DNA of 64,000 bases from Agromyces mangrovi (GCF_030296695.1 NZ_AP027737.1:2790001-2854000); one strand, 5' to 3'; shown: positions 41,085-52,232, counted from the stretch's first letter. Program-made: numbers and translations. The notes: generated by a model not told the origin, from the letters alone.

Positions 41085-42562
41085 ACGACGCTCCGAGTCG
41101 GATCGAAGCCTGGATCGACGCGGCGGGGCACGCCACCGAGGACGTCGACGAGATGATCGCCTCCGTGCTCGCCGCCGGCGTCCCATCGGACGCGGTGCGG
41201 GTGGTCGCCACGGAGGACGAGCCGTCCGCCCGCGAGGATGGAGTACGCGTCGTCCCGGCCGACGTCGATGTGCTGAACCGTGAGTGGCGTGCATCCGATG
41301 CCGAGTTCCTCATGCTCATCCGCCGGGGGCGCGTCGAGCCGGAGGCGATCGAGCGCGTGACCGCGTTCCTCGACCGCTTCCCCGGCGTGCACATCGCGTA
41401 CGGCGACTCAGTCACCACACAAGGTTCGAGCCCGCTCACGCGTCCCCGGTTCTCGCCGATCCGCCTCCGCAGCAACGACTATCTGGGACCGATCGTCGTG
41501 GTGCGACGATCCGTGCTCGAATCGCTGGACGGTTTCCGGCCCGGGGCCCGACGTGCACAGGTCCTCGATCTCGTGCTGCGGGCCGACGAAGCCGGTCTCC
41601 CGATCGCGCTCGTCCCGGCCGTCCTCGCGCGGGAGGACCTGGCCGACGTGGACTTCGCCTCGAGCGCCGACGCCCAGGAGCGCGTGGTGCGCGACCACCT
41701 CGAGCGCTGCGGCGTCGTCGCGGAGATCGAGCGCGTACGGCCGTTCACGCGTCGTCTGCGGTACCGCATCGAGGGCGACCCGACGGTCTCCGTCGTCATC
41801 CCCACCCGCGGCGGTTCCGCGCACGTGGCGGGTTCCGACCGGGTGCTGGTCGTCGAGGCGATCCGCGGCATCGTCGAGCGCTCGACCTATCGGAACCTGG
41901 AGTTCGTCGTCGTGTGCGACCGGGAGACGCCCGAGCACGTCGTCGCCGAGCTCCGCGCGCTCTGCGGTGATCGGCTCCGCATCGTGCTGTGGGACGCGCC
42001 GTTCAACTTCAGCGCGAAGATGAACCGCGGCGCCGTCGCGGCGACGGGAGAGTACCTGCTCCTCCTCAACGACGATGTCGAGGTCGTCACGGACGACTGG
42101 ATCGAGTCGATGCTCGGGCTCGCCCAGCAGCGCGGCGTCGGCATGGTCGGCGCGATGCTGTACTTCGAGGACTCCACCGTCCAGCATGCCGGTCAGGTCT
42201 ACACGGGCGGTGTCGCCGGCCATGCGGCGTTCGGCTGGCCGGGTGGGCGCGACGACGCGCTCGGCTCCCTGGCGACGGACCACGAGGTCTCGGGGGTCAC
42301 CGCCGCGTGCGCGTTGGTGCGGCGCGAGGTGTACGACGAGGTCGGCGGCTTCACGCTCGCGCTCCCGGGCAACTACAACGACGTCGACCTGAACATGAAG
42401 ATCCGTCAGACCGGACGGTCGATCGTGTTCACCCCGTGGGCGCGGCTTTACCACTTCGAGTCGAAGTCGCGCGACCCGCGCATCCTCCCGACCGACATCG
42501 AGACGCTGCAGTCACGATGGCTGCGGCGGATGCAGGTCGAGATGTACTCGCGCATGCTCTGA
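41081..42562 (+). CDS. GT2 glycosyltransferase with N-terminal extension
   Basis: A 493-residue protein. Residues 1-225 are a degenerate or accessory domain without clear motifs; residues 226-493 are a GT-A domain: VSVVIPTRGGSAHVAG, FNFSAKMNRGAVAATGEYLL, LLNDDVEVVTDDWIE, GVTAACALVRREVYDEVGG and NYNDVDLNMKIRQTG. This resembles O-antigen chain glycosyltransferases with two catalytic modules. The rare TTG start at 41081 overlaps the upstream stop (TTGA) and has no independent SD, so it relies on coupling with the small coiled-coil gene. Confidence 0.82.
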   Translation: MNDAPSRIEAWIDAAGHATEDVDEMIASVLAAGVPSDAVRVVATEDEPSAREDGVRVVPADVDVLNREWRASDAEFLMLIRRGRVEPEAIERVTAFLDRFPGVHIAYGDSVTTQGSSPLTRPRFSPIRLRSNDYLGPIVVVRRSVLESLDGFRPGARRAQVLDLVLRADEAGLPIALVPAVLAREDLADVDFASSADAQERVVRDHLERCGVVAEIERVRPFTRRLRYRIEGDPTVSVVIPTRGGSAHVAGSDRVLVVEAIRGIVERSTYRNLEFVVVCDRETPEHVVAELRALCGDRLRIVLWDAPFNFSAKMNRGAVAATGEYLLLLNDDVEVVTDDWIESMLGLAQQRGVGMVGAMLYFEDSTVQHAGQVYTGGVAGHAAFGWPGGRDDALGSLATDHEVSGVTAACALVRREVYDEVGGFTLALPGNYNDVDLNMKIRQTGRSIVFTPWARLYHFESKSRDPRILPTDIETLQSRWLRRMQVEMYSRML

Positions 42563-42589
42563 CGGGCGGCGTGGTCGCCTCGCCGGGAT

Positions 42590-43441
42590 TCAGCCGGAGA
42601 GGGCGCCTGAGGACGCGGCAGCGTGCAGCGCCTCGCGCCATGGGCGCATCGGCGTGAGGCCCGCGCTCGCCCACGCGTCGTGGCCGAGCACCGAGAACGC
42701 CGGGCGGGGTGCAGGCCGGACGAATGCCGTGCTGTCCGTCGGCGTGATCCGCTCCGGGTCGAGCCCGGCCTCCTCGAGCACGGCGCGAGCGAACCCGAAC
42801 CAGGAGGTGCGACCGCCGTTGGTGCCGTGGTAGACGCCGCCCGGGGCATCCGAGTCGAGCAGCTCGACGGTCTTCGCCGCGAGGTCCGCGGTCCAGGTGG
42901 GCTGACCGACCTGGTCGTCGACGACGCTCCAGGCGTCCTTCGACTCCGCGAGACGCAGCATCGTCTTGGCGAAGTTCGGCCCGTGTGCCCCGTAGAGCCA
43001 CGCTGTGCGGATGACGAACGCGGCGTCGCCGCCATGCTCGAGGACGAGGCGCTCGCCCGCCGCCTTGGTGCGTCCGTAGGCCGAGATCGGTGCGTGCGGC
43101 GTCTCCTCGGCGTAGGGCTCGGTGGCGGAGCCGTCGAAGACGTAGTCGGTCGAGTACTGCACGATGCGGGCGCCATGGCGAGCGGCGGCGGCGGCGAGGT
43201 TGCCGGCACCGGTCGCGTTCACCGCGTACGCGACATCCTCGTGCTCCTCGGCGTCGTCGACCTTGGTGTAGGCGGCTGCGTTGACGATGACGTCGTGACC
43301 GGCCACGGCGTCGAGCACGGCTGCCGCATCGGTGACGTCGAGGTCGCCGCGTCCCAGCGCGGTCACCTCGCGGTCGGCCAGGGCCGCCTGGAGGTCGGTC
43401 CCCAGCATCCCGGTGGCTCCGGTGACGAGGTAACGGCTCAC
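42590..43441 (-). CDS. rmlD: dTDP-4-dehydrorhamnose reductase
   Basis: A 283-residue short-chain dehydrogenase for the final step of dTDP-L-rhamnose synthesis. YLVTGATGMLGTDLQ is the NADPH-binding motif, VNAAAYTKVDDAEE the family signature, and STDYVFDG and AYGRTKAAGE the catalytic Thr/Ser-Tyr-Lys positions. The GTG at 43441 begins two bases from the rmlB stop, giving an rmlB-rmlD operon on the minus strand. Confidence 0.95.
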   Translation of the reverse strand: MSRYLVTGATGMLGTDLQAALADREVTALGRGDLDVTDAAAVLDAVAGHDVIVNAAAYTKVDDAEEHEDVAYAVNATGAGNLAAAAARHGARIVQYSTDYVFDGSATEPYAEETPHAPISAYGRTKAAGERLVLEHGGDAAFVIRTAWLYGAHGPNFAKTMLRLAESKDAWSVVDDQVGQPTWTADLAAKTVELLDSDAPGGVYHGTNGGRTSWFGFARAVLEEAGLDPERITPTDSTAFVRPAPRPAFSVLGHDAWASAGLTPMRPWREALHAAASSGALSG

Positions 43442-43442
43442 G

Positions 43443-44453
<1,011 letters not shown>

Positions 44454-44514
44454 CCGATGCCGGAACACGGTCGCGCCGGCGCCCCGACCCGGGGCCGGCA
44501 CCCGAGCGTCCGCT

Positions 44515-45315
44515 TCAGTGCGTCGGCTGCGAGCGCAGGTAGGCGTGGAACTCGTCCTTGAGGCCGATCATCGATCGATACTGGTTCGTCTCGTCGGCCA
44601 CGAATGCGAACGGGGCGTCGGACTTGCGCAGCGTCCACCCCAGTCGAGTCGCGCGGTCGCTCATCCAGAGGTCCTCGATGAAGCTGTACCGATCGGGGAG
44701 GTGGTCGAAGAACGTGGGGTCCGAGGCGATCGAGCCGTCGATGATGCAACCGCCGGTGCCCACGTAGTTCGCGTCGTCGCCGGCGTCGAGCGGCGAGCGG
44801 TCCCAGTACGACGACTCGGTTCGCCATGCGTACACCCCGGCGATCGAGCGTGGCCGGTGGTCTGCGAGCAGCGTCGACATGAACTCCGGCTCCGTCACCT
44901 GGTCGTCGTCCAGCAGCACGACCGGGGCGACGCGGTCGCCGACGAGCTTGCGCACGACCATGAAGCGCGCGACGCCGCCCACGTTGACCGGGGAGGTGAA
45001 CGTCTCGACCGACCGGAGCGCCCCCATGGGATGGAACGCGGCCAACTGGCGGCGCAGGAGCGCGGCGTTCGACCCGCGGTTGTTCCAGAGCACGAGCCGG
45101 ATGCCGTGCGGCAGGTCCTGGGCGTCGAGCTCGCGGAGCAGGTGGGGAACGCGCTCCGGTCGGTTCCAGAGGCACATCACGACGAGGAGCGCGTCGGGAT
45201 CGACACGTCCGACGCGCCGACGCAGCCGGAAGCCGCCGCGAGCGTAGAGGGCGCGTGCCGCGGTCCGAAGGTACCGCTCCGACCGTCGTCGGATACCGGT
45301 TCGGAGCGCATGCAC
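44515..45315 (-). CDS. GT2-like glycosyltransferase, galactofuranosyl/rhamnosyl type
   Basis: A 266-residue protein with a GT-A domain. LLVVMCLWNRPERVPHLL opens it, VVLLDDDQVTEPEFMSTL carries a DDD metal-binding motif, and SFIEDLWMSDRATRLGW the likely catalytic Glu-Asp. The N-terminal RTGIRRRSERYLRTAAR is strongly basic, suggesting membrane association. The GTG at 45315 is eight bases after TATACT. It lies between the two halves of the rml set, suggesting use of dTDP-rhamnose, but the specificity is not proven. Confidence 0.75.
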   Translation of the reverse strand: MHALRTGIRRRSERYLRTAARALYARGGFRLRRRVGRVDPDALLVVMCLWNRPERVPHLLRELDAQDLPHGIRLVLWNNRGSNAALLRRQLAAFHPMGALRSVETFTSPVNVGGVARFMVVRKLVGDRVAPVVLLDDDQVTEPEFMSTLLADHRPRSIAGVYAWRTESSYWDRSPLDAGDDANYVGTGGCIIDGSIASDPTFFDHLPDRYSFIEDLWMSDRATRLGWTLRKSDAPFAFVADETNQYRSMIGLKDEFHAYLRSQPTH

Positions 45316-45323
45316 GGTGGGAG

Positions 45324-45329
45324 AGTATA
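45324..45329 (-). promoter_or_regulatory. -10 TATACT for the glycosyltransferase at 44515
   Basis: A strong TATACT hexamer, 8 bases before the GTG start, points to a leaderless or very short leader mRNA. Confidence 0.5.
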
Positions 45330-45426
45330 GGTGACCGTCCCCGTCGCCCCGAATCGGCTGGGGACAGCGGATCCGGGCGGTCGTTCCGCAACCGCGCACC
45401 AGCGTGCCACGCGGGTGCGCGGTTGG

Positions 45427-45432
45427 TAGGAT
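45427..45432 (+). promoter_or_regulatory. -10 TAGGAT for rmlCA
   Basis: The hexamer is exactly 6 bases before the GTG at 45439, a leaderless-type start for rmlC. Confidence 0.55.
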
Positions 45433-45438
45433 GCCTCG

Positions 45439-46047
45439 GTGCAGATCCGCGAACTCGAGATCCCCGACAGCTACGAGATCACCCCGAAGCAGTTCGGCGA
45501 CGATCGGGGAGTGTTCCTCGAGTGGTACCGGTTCGACCGGCTCGAGGAGGCGATCGGGCACCCGCTCTCGCTCGCCCAGGGCAACACCTCGGTGTCGAAG
45601 CGAGGCGTCGTCCGCGGCATCCACTTCGCGGACGTCCCGCCGAGCCAGGCGAAGTACGTCACCGCGACGCACGGCGCGGTGCTCGACTTCGTGATCGACA
45701 TCCGCGTCGGCTCGCCGACGTTCGGGAAGTGGGACTCGGTGCTGCTCGACGACGTCGATCGTCGCGCCATCTACATCGCCGAGGGTCTCGGCCACTGCTT
45801 CGTCGCGCTGACCGACGACGCGACCGTCAGCTACCTCGTGACCTCGACCTTCAACGCCGAGCGCGAGCACGGGATCGATCCGCTCGACCCCGACGTCGGC
45901 CTGGTGTTCCCGGACGCCGCGGGGGAGCCGCTGCTGTCGCCGAAGGACACCGCGGCGCCGAGCCTGGCGGAGGCTGCGGCATCCGGGCTCCTGCCGACCT
46001 GGGACGCTGCACGCGCCTACTACGACGTACTGAACAAGGGAGTCTGA
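45439..46047 (+). CDS. rmlC: dTDP-4-dehydrorhamnose 3,5-epimerase
   Basis: A 202-residue cupin-fold epimerase. GVFLEWYRFDR, the substrate-site QGNTSVSKRGVVRGIHF with the catalytic His, and KYVTATHGAVLDFVIDIR are typical. GLGHCFVALTDDATVSYL with a Tyr acid/base also matches. It is slightly longer at the C-terminus than most. It lies three bases before rmlA, forming an rmlCA unit that diverges from the glycosyltransferase at 44515. Confidence 0.94.
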   Translation: MQIRELEIPDSYEITPKQFGDDRGVFLEWYRFDRLEEAIGHPLSLAQGNTSVSKRGVVRGIHFADVPPSQAKYVTATHGAVLDFVIDIRVGSPTFGKWDSVLLDDVDRRAIYIAEGLGHCFVALTDDATVSYLVTSTFNAEREHGIDPLDPDVGLVFPDAAGEPLLSPKDTAAPSLAEAAASGLLPTWDAARAYYDVLNKGV

Positions 46048-46050
46048 CGC

Positions 46051-46917
46051 ATGCGCGGAATCATCCTGGCGGGTGGATCGGGTACCCGGCTCTGGCCGAT
46101 CACCAAGGGCATCTCCAAGCAGTTGATGCCGATCTACGACAAGCCGATGATCTACTACCCGCTGTCGACACTGATGATGGCGGGCATCCGCGACATCCTC
46201 ATCATCACGACGCCCGAGTACAACGACCAGTTCCGCGCCCTGCTGGGCGACGGCGCCGACCTCGGGATCACCATCGAGTACGCCGTGCAGCCCTCGCCCG
46301 ACGGCCTCGCGCAGGCGTTCATCATCGGCGAGGAGTTCATCGGCGACGACAGCGTGGCGCTGGTGCTCGGCGACAACATCTTCCACGGCTCCGGCCTCGG
46401 CACAGCGCTGCGATCCCACACCGACATCGACGGCGCCGTCATCTTCGCCTACCAGGTGAGCGACCCGACCGCCTACGGCGTGGTCGAGTTCGACGACGAC
46501 TTCCGTGCGATCTCGATCGAGGAGAAGCCGTCCGAGCCGAAGAGCGATTACGCGGTGCCCGGCCTCTACTTCTACGACAACGACGTGGTCGAGATCGCCA
46601 AGACGATCGAGCCGAGCGCGCGCGGCGAGTTGGAGATCTCCACCGTCAACGAGCGCTACCTCGAGCGCGGCACGCTGCAGGTGCAGGTGCTCGATCGCGG
46701 GACGGCGTGGCTCGACACGGGCACGTTCGAGTCGATGATGCAGGCGTCGGAGTTCGTGCGCGTCATCGAGGATCGCCAGGGGTTCAAGATCGGCTGCATC
46801 GAGGAGATCGCCTGGCGCGCCGGATGGATCGACGACGCGCAGCTTGCGGCGCTCGCGGCGCCGTTGGTGAAGAGCGGGTACGGGGCGTTCCTGCAGCGAC
46901 TGCTCGACGACGCATGA
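46051..46917 (+). CDS. rmlA: Glucose-1-phosphate thymidylyltransferase
   Basis: A 288-residue nucleotidyltransferase catalysing the first step of dTDP-L-rhamnose synthesis. [20 protein letters not shown] is the dTTP-binding signature, [12 protein letters not shown] follows, and [29 protein letters not shown] and [11 protein letters not shown] line the sugar and metal site. Length is standard for the short RmlA type. The stop overlaps the next membrane-protein gene by four bases. Confidence 0.96.
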   Translation: MRGIILAGGSGTRLWPITKGISKQLMPIYDKPMIYYPLSTLMMAGIRDILIITTPEYNDQFRALLGDGADLGITIEYAVQPSPDGLAQAFIIGEEFIGDDSVALVLGDNIFHGSGLGTALRSHTDIDGAVIFAYQVSDPTAYGVVEFDDDFRAISIEEKPSEPKSDYAVPGLYFYDNDVVEIAKTIEPSARGELEISTVNERYLERGTLQVQVLDRGTAWLDTGTFESMMQASEFVRVIEDRQGFKIGCIEEIAWRAGWIDDAQLAALAAPLVKSGYGAFLQRLLDDA

Positions 46918-48422
46918 GCCGGGTCCGCACGGTCGCGACAGGGGTCGCGACCCGGATACCGCGGATCATCGGCTCCCGCTGGTTCCTCGTCGCGGTCGTC
47001 GCGGCCTACGTCGCAGGAGCCGCGCTCATTGCGCTCGCGGCCAGGCCGTTCCTGCTCTACGACGAGTTCTACCACTTCCGCATCGCGGAGCTCTACACCG
47101 GCCAGTGGTCGCCGTGGATCGCCGACGGGAGCGGTGTGACGGGGCTGGGCGACGTCGAGCGGCTCTCGTCGTACCTCTTCCACTGGCTGATGAGCTTCCC
47201 GCTTCGAGTCGCGCAGGCGGCGGGACTCGGTGAATACGGACAGGTCGTCGTCCTGCGGCTGCTGTGCGTGGCGTTCTCTGCCGCTGCGATCCCGATCTAC
47301 CGGGGCGTCCTCCGCCGGATCGGTCTCTCCGCCGCGCTCGCCAACTCCGCGGTGGCCGTGTTCATCCTCCCGCCCGTGGTCATGTTCCTCGGTGCCACGG
47401 TGAACTACGACAACCTGCTGCTCCTCCTCGCCGCTGGGTGCTTCGCACTCGCGGTGCGGGCCTTCACGTCCGAGCGCGCGGACGTGCCGGCGATCGTCTC
47501 GGTGATCGCGCTGGGCAGCGCCGCGACGCTCGTGAAGACCGCGTTCCTGCCTGCCTTCGCCGCGATCGGGGTCGCCCTGGTCGTGAACGAGGTCGTCCGC
47601 GGACGTGCCGAGGGTTTCCGGTCCCGGTGGAGCGTCGATGCAGCGGGATGGCTCCGCCGACCGACCACGTGGCTGCTCCTCGCGGCGGCGTTCGCCGCAG
47701 TCGTTCTCTTCGTCGAGCGTATCGTCGGGAACGTGCTCGCCTACGGCACTCCCGACCCGGACTGCGCGCGGGTGCAGACCGAGGAACTCTGTCGGACGTT
47801 CGGGGTCTGGCGGCGGAACGAGGCGCTCGAGGCCGCAGCGGCGGGCAACCCGATCCAGCTCGGCAACGGACTGCAGTTCCTGATCGTGGACTGGCTGCCG
47901 GAGTCCGTTCGTACGGCCCTCGTCGTGGGCGGCGAGACCGCGCGTGGCATCCAGACGTCCGAGGGCTCGCCGATCGCACAGACGACGGTCGGATGGGTGG
48001 CAGTCGTGATGGTGTTCCTCGTGGTCCTCGCCTCGACCCACGCGCTGCGCAACCGTGCCGCACGGGTGCTGGCGATCGCGTTCGCGACCTATGTGGCAGC
48101 CCTCTTCTGGACCAACCTCGGTCACTTCGTGCGATTCGACGTGCCGCTGGCGATCCAGGCGAGGTACCAGCTCATGTTCCTCCCATTGCTGATCGGCGCT
48201 GCGATCGCGATGTTCGCGCGAGTGCTCGATCGCACGCAGCGGTCGCCCATCGCGTGGAAGCTCGCGGCAGTCGTCGTCGCGGTGTTCCTCGCATTCCAAG
48301 GTGCCGGCGCGATCACCTACCTGGTCGGATCCGACGATTCGTGGATCATGCCGGGCAGCCCGGTGGAGGGCATCGTTCCGATACTCCGGCGGCTCGCCGC
48401 TTTCGGAGTCATCGGCGTCTGA
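46914..48422 (+). CDS. GT-C membrane glycosyltransferase-like protein (first)
   Basis: A 502-residue protein with about eleven transmembrane helices. The first extracytoplasmic loop has the GT39/ArnT-type acidic motif in [18 protein letters not shown], where the Asp-Glu pair is probably catalytic. Such enzymes transfer a sugar from a polyprenyl-phosphate donor on the outer face of the membrane. Two Cys in [15 protein letters not shown] could form a disulfide outside the cell. The ATG overlaps the rmlA stop, tying it to the dTDP-rhamnose operon. Donor and acceptor are unknown. Confidence 0.75.
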   Translation: MSRVRTVATGVATRIPRIIGSRWFLVAVVAAYVAGAALIALAARPFLLYDEFYHFRIAELYTGQWSPWIADGSGVTGLGDVERLSSYLFHWLMSFPLRVAQAAGLGEYGQVVVLRLLCVAFSAAAIPIYRGVLRRIGLSAALANSAVAVFILPPVVMFLGATVNYDNLLLLLAAGCFALAVRAFTSERADVPAIVSVIALGSAATLVKTAFLPAFAAIGVALVVNEVVRGRAEGFRSRWSVDAAGWLRRPTTWLLLAAAFAAVVLFVERIVGNVLAYGTPDPDCARVQTEELCRTFGVWRRNEALEAAAAGNPIQLGNGLQFLIVDWLPESVRTALVVGGETARGIQTSEGSPIAQTTVGWVAVVMVFLVVLASTHALRNRAARVLAIAFATYVAALFWTNLGHFVRFDVPLAIQARYQLMFLPLLIGAAIAMFARVLDRTQRSPIAWKLAAVVVAVFLAFQGAGAITYLVGSDDSWIMPGSPVEGIVPILRRLAAFGVIGV

Positions 48423-48424
48423 CG

Positions 48425-49918
48425 CTACACGACCACGGCGGACGAGAGCCTCCGGTCGCGCAGCATCCACATGGGGACCGCTGTGGCGGCGGCGAACGCG
48501 AGCCCCGCACCCAGCAGGCCGACGAGCACCCACCAGGGCACGTAGGCGATCCCCAGCGCACGAAGCGCCGCTATCGGGTCCTCGAGGAGGAGGTCCGGTC
48601 CGACGGAGTAGGCGATGATCGATGCGGCGGATCCCAGGATGAGCAGCACGCTCCAGGCCGGGATCAGTACGGCCCGGATCCGTGGAGCGAGGATGATGCC
48701 ACCCACCATCGCGGCGGAGAACGCGAGGGTCGCGGGAAGGAAGTAGCGCGTGTTGTACGCGCCGTATCCCACCGAGTGGCTGAGCTGCATGAGGTACGCG
48801 CCGATCGCGAGGCCGACCAGCATGGCCACGACGGCCCACTGGCCGAGTGACGGCCGGACACGTCCTCGGATGATGAGGCTGGTCCACGCCACGAGCGTGG
48901 CGAGGGTCGCCGCCCAGAAGAGCAGCGCGGACGCGGCGGGTGCCCACGCGACGACCGTGACGATCCACTTGCCGAACAGGCCGGCGGGGAAGGTGCCGTA
49001 GAAGTTCCAGTCCCCGAGGTTGTCGGAGAGCGTGCGTGCGACGCGCCCGATCGGCGAGACCTCGGTCGATCGGTGCCAGGCGCCACTGAGCAGCGCGTTA
49101 CGCGCATAGAACCAGCCGAACGACGCGATCGCGGCGATCCACGGCACGGCAGCGGCTGCTCCGCCGAGGAGGGCACGACGCAGCGGCCCTCCGCGCCCGT
49201 GCAACAACGTCCCGACCATGATCGCGATGGACCCGACGGCGAGTACCAGGATGAACGTCGCCTTGCTGCCGGCGCCGACGATCGCGAGGCCGGAGAGCGC
49301 ACCCAGGCGCCACCACGACGGTCCTCGCAGTAGTACGGAGGCAGAGGTCGCGAGGGTCCAGATCGAAGCCACCACGAGCAGCATGTCGCCGTACACCTCG
49401 CCCGAGAAGCGCAGGTAGGCGTAGGTGAACCCTCCGGTGGCGGGAAGGGCGATCGCCAGCGGAGCCCGAAGGCGCCCACCGATGATCCAGCCGGTCCACG
49501 CCAACCCGAGGAGTCCGATCAGGCCCAGGCCGATGTTCAGAGCCCGCAGGATTGCAACGGCACGGATCCACGAGTCCTGGTCCTGCATCCCCGCCTCGAG
49601 GAGGCCTCCGACGAGCGCGGCCGCGATCACGTAGTACAGCGGCGGGTGGGCGGAGGCGTACTGGCGACCGGCCTCGAGTCGCGACTGGTTCGCGGTCCAG
49701 ACCGCCGGATCGAAGACGTGGCCGAACGGCTCCGGCAACTGGCCGCGCGCGACCTGGAGCACGTAGTCCAGGTGCTCGTACGCGTCGGCGCTGCCGCTCC
49801 AGCGCAGCGAGTACGCCGCGAAGGCGGCGACGCATACGAAGGCGATCCCGATGAGTGCGACGCCGATTCCGGCGAGGCGTCGCTCCCGCGCGACGTCCGT
49901 GGCCGGCGCCGCCTCCAT
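48425..49918 (-). CDS. GT-C membrane glycosyltransferase-like protein (second)
   Basis: A 497-residue polytopic protein with about eleven helices. A first-loop motif SGSADAYEHLDYVLQVARGQ and the following HPPLYYVIAAAL are like GT39 and DUF2142 proteins; the Asp-Ala-Tyr-Glu variant replaces the usual Asp-Glu. It begins one base from the end of the GT2 gene at 49918, its probable source of polyprenyl-phosphate sugar. It converges with the first GT-C gene; the stops are two bases apart. Confidence 0.72.
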   Translation of the reverse strand: MEAAPATDVARERRLAGIGVALIGIAFVCVAAFAAYSLRWSGSADAYEHLDYVLQVARGQLPEPFGHVFDPAVWTANQSRLEAGRQYASAHPPLYYVIAAALVGGLLEAGMQDQDSWIRAVAILRALNIGLGLIGLLGLAWTGWIIGGRLRAPLAIALPATGGFTYAYLRFSGEVYGDMLLVVASIWTLATSASVLLRGPSWWRLGALSGLAIVGAGSKATFILVLAVGSIAIMVGTLLHGRGGPLRRALLGGAAAAVPWIAAIASFGWFYARNALLSGAWHRSTEVSPIGRVARTLSDNLGDWNFYGTFPAGLFGKWIVTVVAWAPAASALLFWAATLATLVAWTSLIIRGRVRPSLGQWAVVAMLVGLAIGAYLMQLSHSVGYGAYNTRYFLPATLAFSAAMVGGIILAPRIRAVLIPAWSVLLILGSAASIIAYSVGPDLLLEDPIAALRALGIAYVPWWVLVGLLGAGLAFAAATAVPMWMLRDRRLSSAVVV

Positions 49919-50919
49919 CAGGCCGCGTCGCGCCGCGGTGGCACGGGCAGCGCCCCGACCATCGGGACTCCGGGCTCGCCGTAGCGCAGGACCTTCGTGT
50001 ACTCGAGGTTCTCCTCGAGCAGCACGCGGTTGGTACGCATCAGGTCGGCGAGCACGCCGAGGGCGAACGCCAGCAGCGCGCCGACCAGTAGCGCAACGCC
50101 GAGCAACAGCGACTGGATGTGCTGGCCGGCGTCTTCAGCGAACAGCGTGATCAACACCAGGTAGCGCACGAACGGGATCATCGCCCCGGCGAACATGATC
50201 GCGGCGATCCAGGCGAAGAAGACGAAGGGCTTGAACATGAGGTAGCTGCGCAGGATCGCCTGGGCCGACTTGACGACGTGCTCGCCCATGGACGAGAAGA
50301 GACGCGACTCGCGGGTCTTCGGATTCGTGTCGACCTCGACGCTGGCGATCTTGAGGCGCTTGTTGCCCGCCTGGATGATGGTCTCCATGCAGTAGCTGAA
50401 CTGGGTGACGATGTTCAGCCGGAGGAGAGATGCCTTCGAGTAGGCGCGGAAGCCGCTCGCCGCATCCGGCAGCCGCGTACCCGCCGCCTGGTTGACGACC
50501 CAACTGCCCAGTGCCTGGAGCTGCTTCTTGAACCAGGAGAAGTGCGCGATCTTGTGGGTCTGGCGATCGCCGATGACGATGTCGGCCTCCCCGGCGATGA
50601 TCGGTGCGACGAGGTCGGGGATGCGCGACTGCGGGTACTGGTTGTCGCCGTCGGTGTTGACCACGATGTCGGCGCCGTGCGTCAGCGCGTAGTCGATCCC
50701 GTCGCGGAACGAGCGCGCGAGGCCCATGTTGCGGTTGTGGTGGACGAAGTGGCGCACCCCGTACGCGCGCGCGACCTCGATCGTGCGGTCGGACGATCCG
50801 TCGTCGATCACGAGGATCTCGAGCTCGTCGACGCCGGGGATCTGCTTCGGAATGCTCTCGAGGACGAGCGGGAGCGTCTCCTCCTCGTTGAGGCAGGGAA
50901 TCTGGACGAATACCTTCAC
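49918..50919 (-). CDS. GtrB/DPM1-like polyprenyl-phosphate glycosyltransferase
   Basis: A 333-residue GT2 enzyme. VFVQIPCLNEEETLPLVL, LVIDDGSSDRT, NMGLARSFRDGIDYAL and VVNTDGDNQYPQSRIP form the GT-A core, and DAASGFRAYSKASLLRLN is a DPM1-like segment. Two C-terminal transmembrane helices (residues 235-300) end the protein. It should load a sugar onto polyprenyl phosphate at the inner face of the membrane. It may work with GtrA (34988) as flippase and a GT-C enzyme as outer transferase. Confidence 0.85.
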   Translation of the reverse strand: MKVFVQIPCLNEEETLPLVLESIPKQIPGVDELEILVIDDGSSDRTIEVARAYGVRHFVHHNRNMGLARSFRDGIDYALTHGADIVVNTDGDNQYPQSRIPDLVAPIIAGEADIVIGDRQTHKIAHFSWFKKQLQALGSWVVNQAAGTRLPDAASGFRAYSKASLLRLNIVTQFSYCMETIIQAGNKRLKIASVEVDTNPKTRESRLFSSMGEHVVKSAQAILRSYLMFKPFVFFAWIAAIMFAGAMIPFVRYLVLITLFAEDAGQHIQSLLLGVALLVGALLAFALGVLADLMRTNRVLLEENLEYTKVLRYGEPGVPMVGALPVPPRRDAA

Positions 50920-50981
50920 GATGGGGTCTTTCCGTTTCGGTGCGGCCGGTGGGGACCGGACGGCGTTCAGTGTAGTGCGGC

Positions 50982-52232
50982 TCAGGCGCGGGGCGACGTG
51001 GAGTCGGATCCGCGCACGATGTCGGCGATCAGGTCCGCCTGCTGCACGGAGCGAGCCTTGACCTCGGGGAGGTGCCGGGCGAGCCGGTCGCGCACCTCGG
51101 GTTGCTGCGCGACGAGCGCCTCGAACCGCTCCTGGAGGTAGGTCGGCGAGAACTTGTCATGCCCGAATGCCCACTCCTCGAGCTCGAACATCTCGAGCAC
51201 TTCGGCGTACTTGTGGCTCCACCCGATCACCAGCGTCGGCACTTCCATCGCGAGCGAGGAGACCATTGCGTGGAATCGGCTCGCGACGAAGAGGTCGCAC
51301 CGACCGATGAGGTACCGCAGCTGCTGAGAGGTCATCTCCCGATCGAGGACGAGCAGATCGTCGCCCGCGGTGAGTCGATCGGCGATCGAGCGGCAGAGCG
51401 GGAGGTCGTTGTTGTGCGTCTTGTCGGTGCCGGTGCGCACGCTGTGCGGGACGAGCACCACGCGACGGCCGGTCGACCGGACCCACTCGATGAAGTCCAC
51501 GAGCTGACCGGCATAGTCGCCGCCCTTCGCGTCGACCTTCTTCTGCAGCACGACGCTGGGGGAGATGCCGACGACATCGCCCTGCGCGAAGAAGTCCAGG
51601 TCGACGTGGTCGGCCACCGCGGCCGCCTCCGTGCCGTCGAGCTCGAGCGAGAACGCGTAGTCGGCGCCGGCCACGAGGTTGCGGAGCCCGAGCCCTTCCG
51701 CGAACTCGTGAGTGATGCGGCCGCGCGTGACGAGGGTGCGCACCTTCGGCAGGAAGGTCTTCGACGCCCACCGGTTCACCGGGTTGCGGAAGGGCCCGAC
51801 CGCCTGTGCGCACTTGAAGACGGGAGTCCTGGTGTTCAATGCGGGCAGGATGGACGCCACGTTGTAGAGGAGGAACTTCTCGCGGCCGTCGGTGAAGGTG
51901 ATCCCGCCCTGGTCGAGCAGCACCGACGAGCGAGCGAGCGCGCCGATCGCCCGCGAGCGCCGCCGGATGAGCGGACGCACCGGCGGGAGCAGGCGATACG
52001 TCAGCGCCAGCAGGTTGATGGTCACGCCGAGCTGCCGGGGCGAGGCGGGGACCACCTCGAGGTTCGGGTACGGGTTCTGCGCGGCATCCTCGGTCGGGTA
52101 CATGCTGAGCAGCGTGAAGTCCACCTCGCCGAGGCGCTCGCCGAGGGTCTGGACGGCGCTCTCGAGCATCGCCGCAGCGCCCTTGTTGCCGGACAGGGCG
52201 GAGCCGATGATGGTCACGTGGTACGGGGTCAT
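50982..52232 (-). CDS. Polysaccharide pyruvyl transferase family protein
   Basis: A 416-residue WcaK/CsaB-type protein that would add a pyruvate ketal to surface polysaccharide. VTIIGSALSGNKGAAAMLES opens it, LLDQGGITFTDGREKFLLY and VFKCAQAVGPFRNP form the N-terminal domain, VVGISPSVVLQK begins the second, and LFVASRFHAMVSSLAMEVP is the conserved substrate-site segment, with His. Pyruvylated glycopolymers would add negative charge to a wall that may lack phosphate polymers. The ATG overlaps the flippase-like gene upstream by four bases. Confidence 0.85.
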   Translation of the reverse strand: MTPYHVTIIGSALSGNKGAAAMLESAVQTLGERLGEVDFTLLSMYPTEDAAQNPYPNLEVVPASPRQLGVTINLLALTYRLLPPVRPLIRRRSRAIGALARSSVLLDQGGITFTDGREKFLLYNVASILPALNTRTPVFKCAQAVGPFRNPVNRWASKTFLPKVRTLVTRGRITHEFAEGLGLRNLVAGADYAFSLELDGTEAAAVADHVDLDFFAQGDVVGISPSVVLQKKVDAKGGDYAGQLVDFIEWVRSTGRRVVLVPHSVRTGTDKTHNNDLPLCRSIADRLTAGDDLLVLDREMTSQQLRYLIGRCDLFVASRFHAMVSSLAMEVPTLVIGWSHKYAEVLEMFELEEWAFGHDKFSPTYLQERFEALVAQQPEVRDRLARHLPEVKARSVQQADLIADIVRGSDSTSPRA

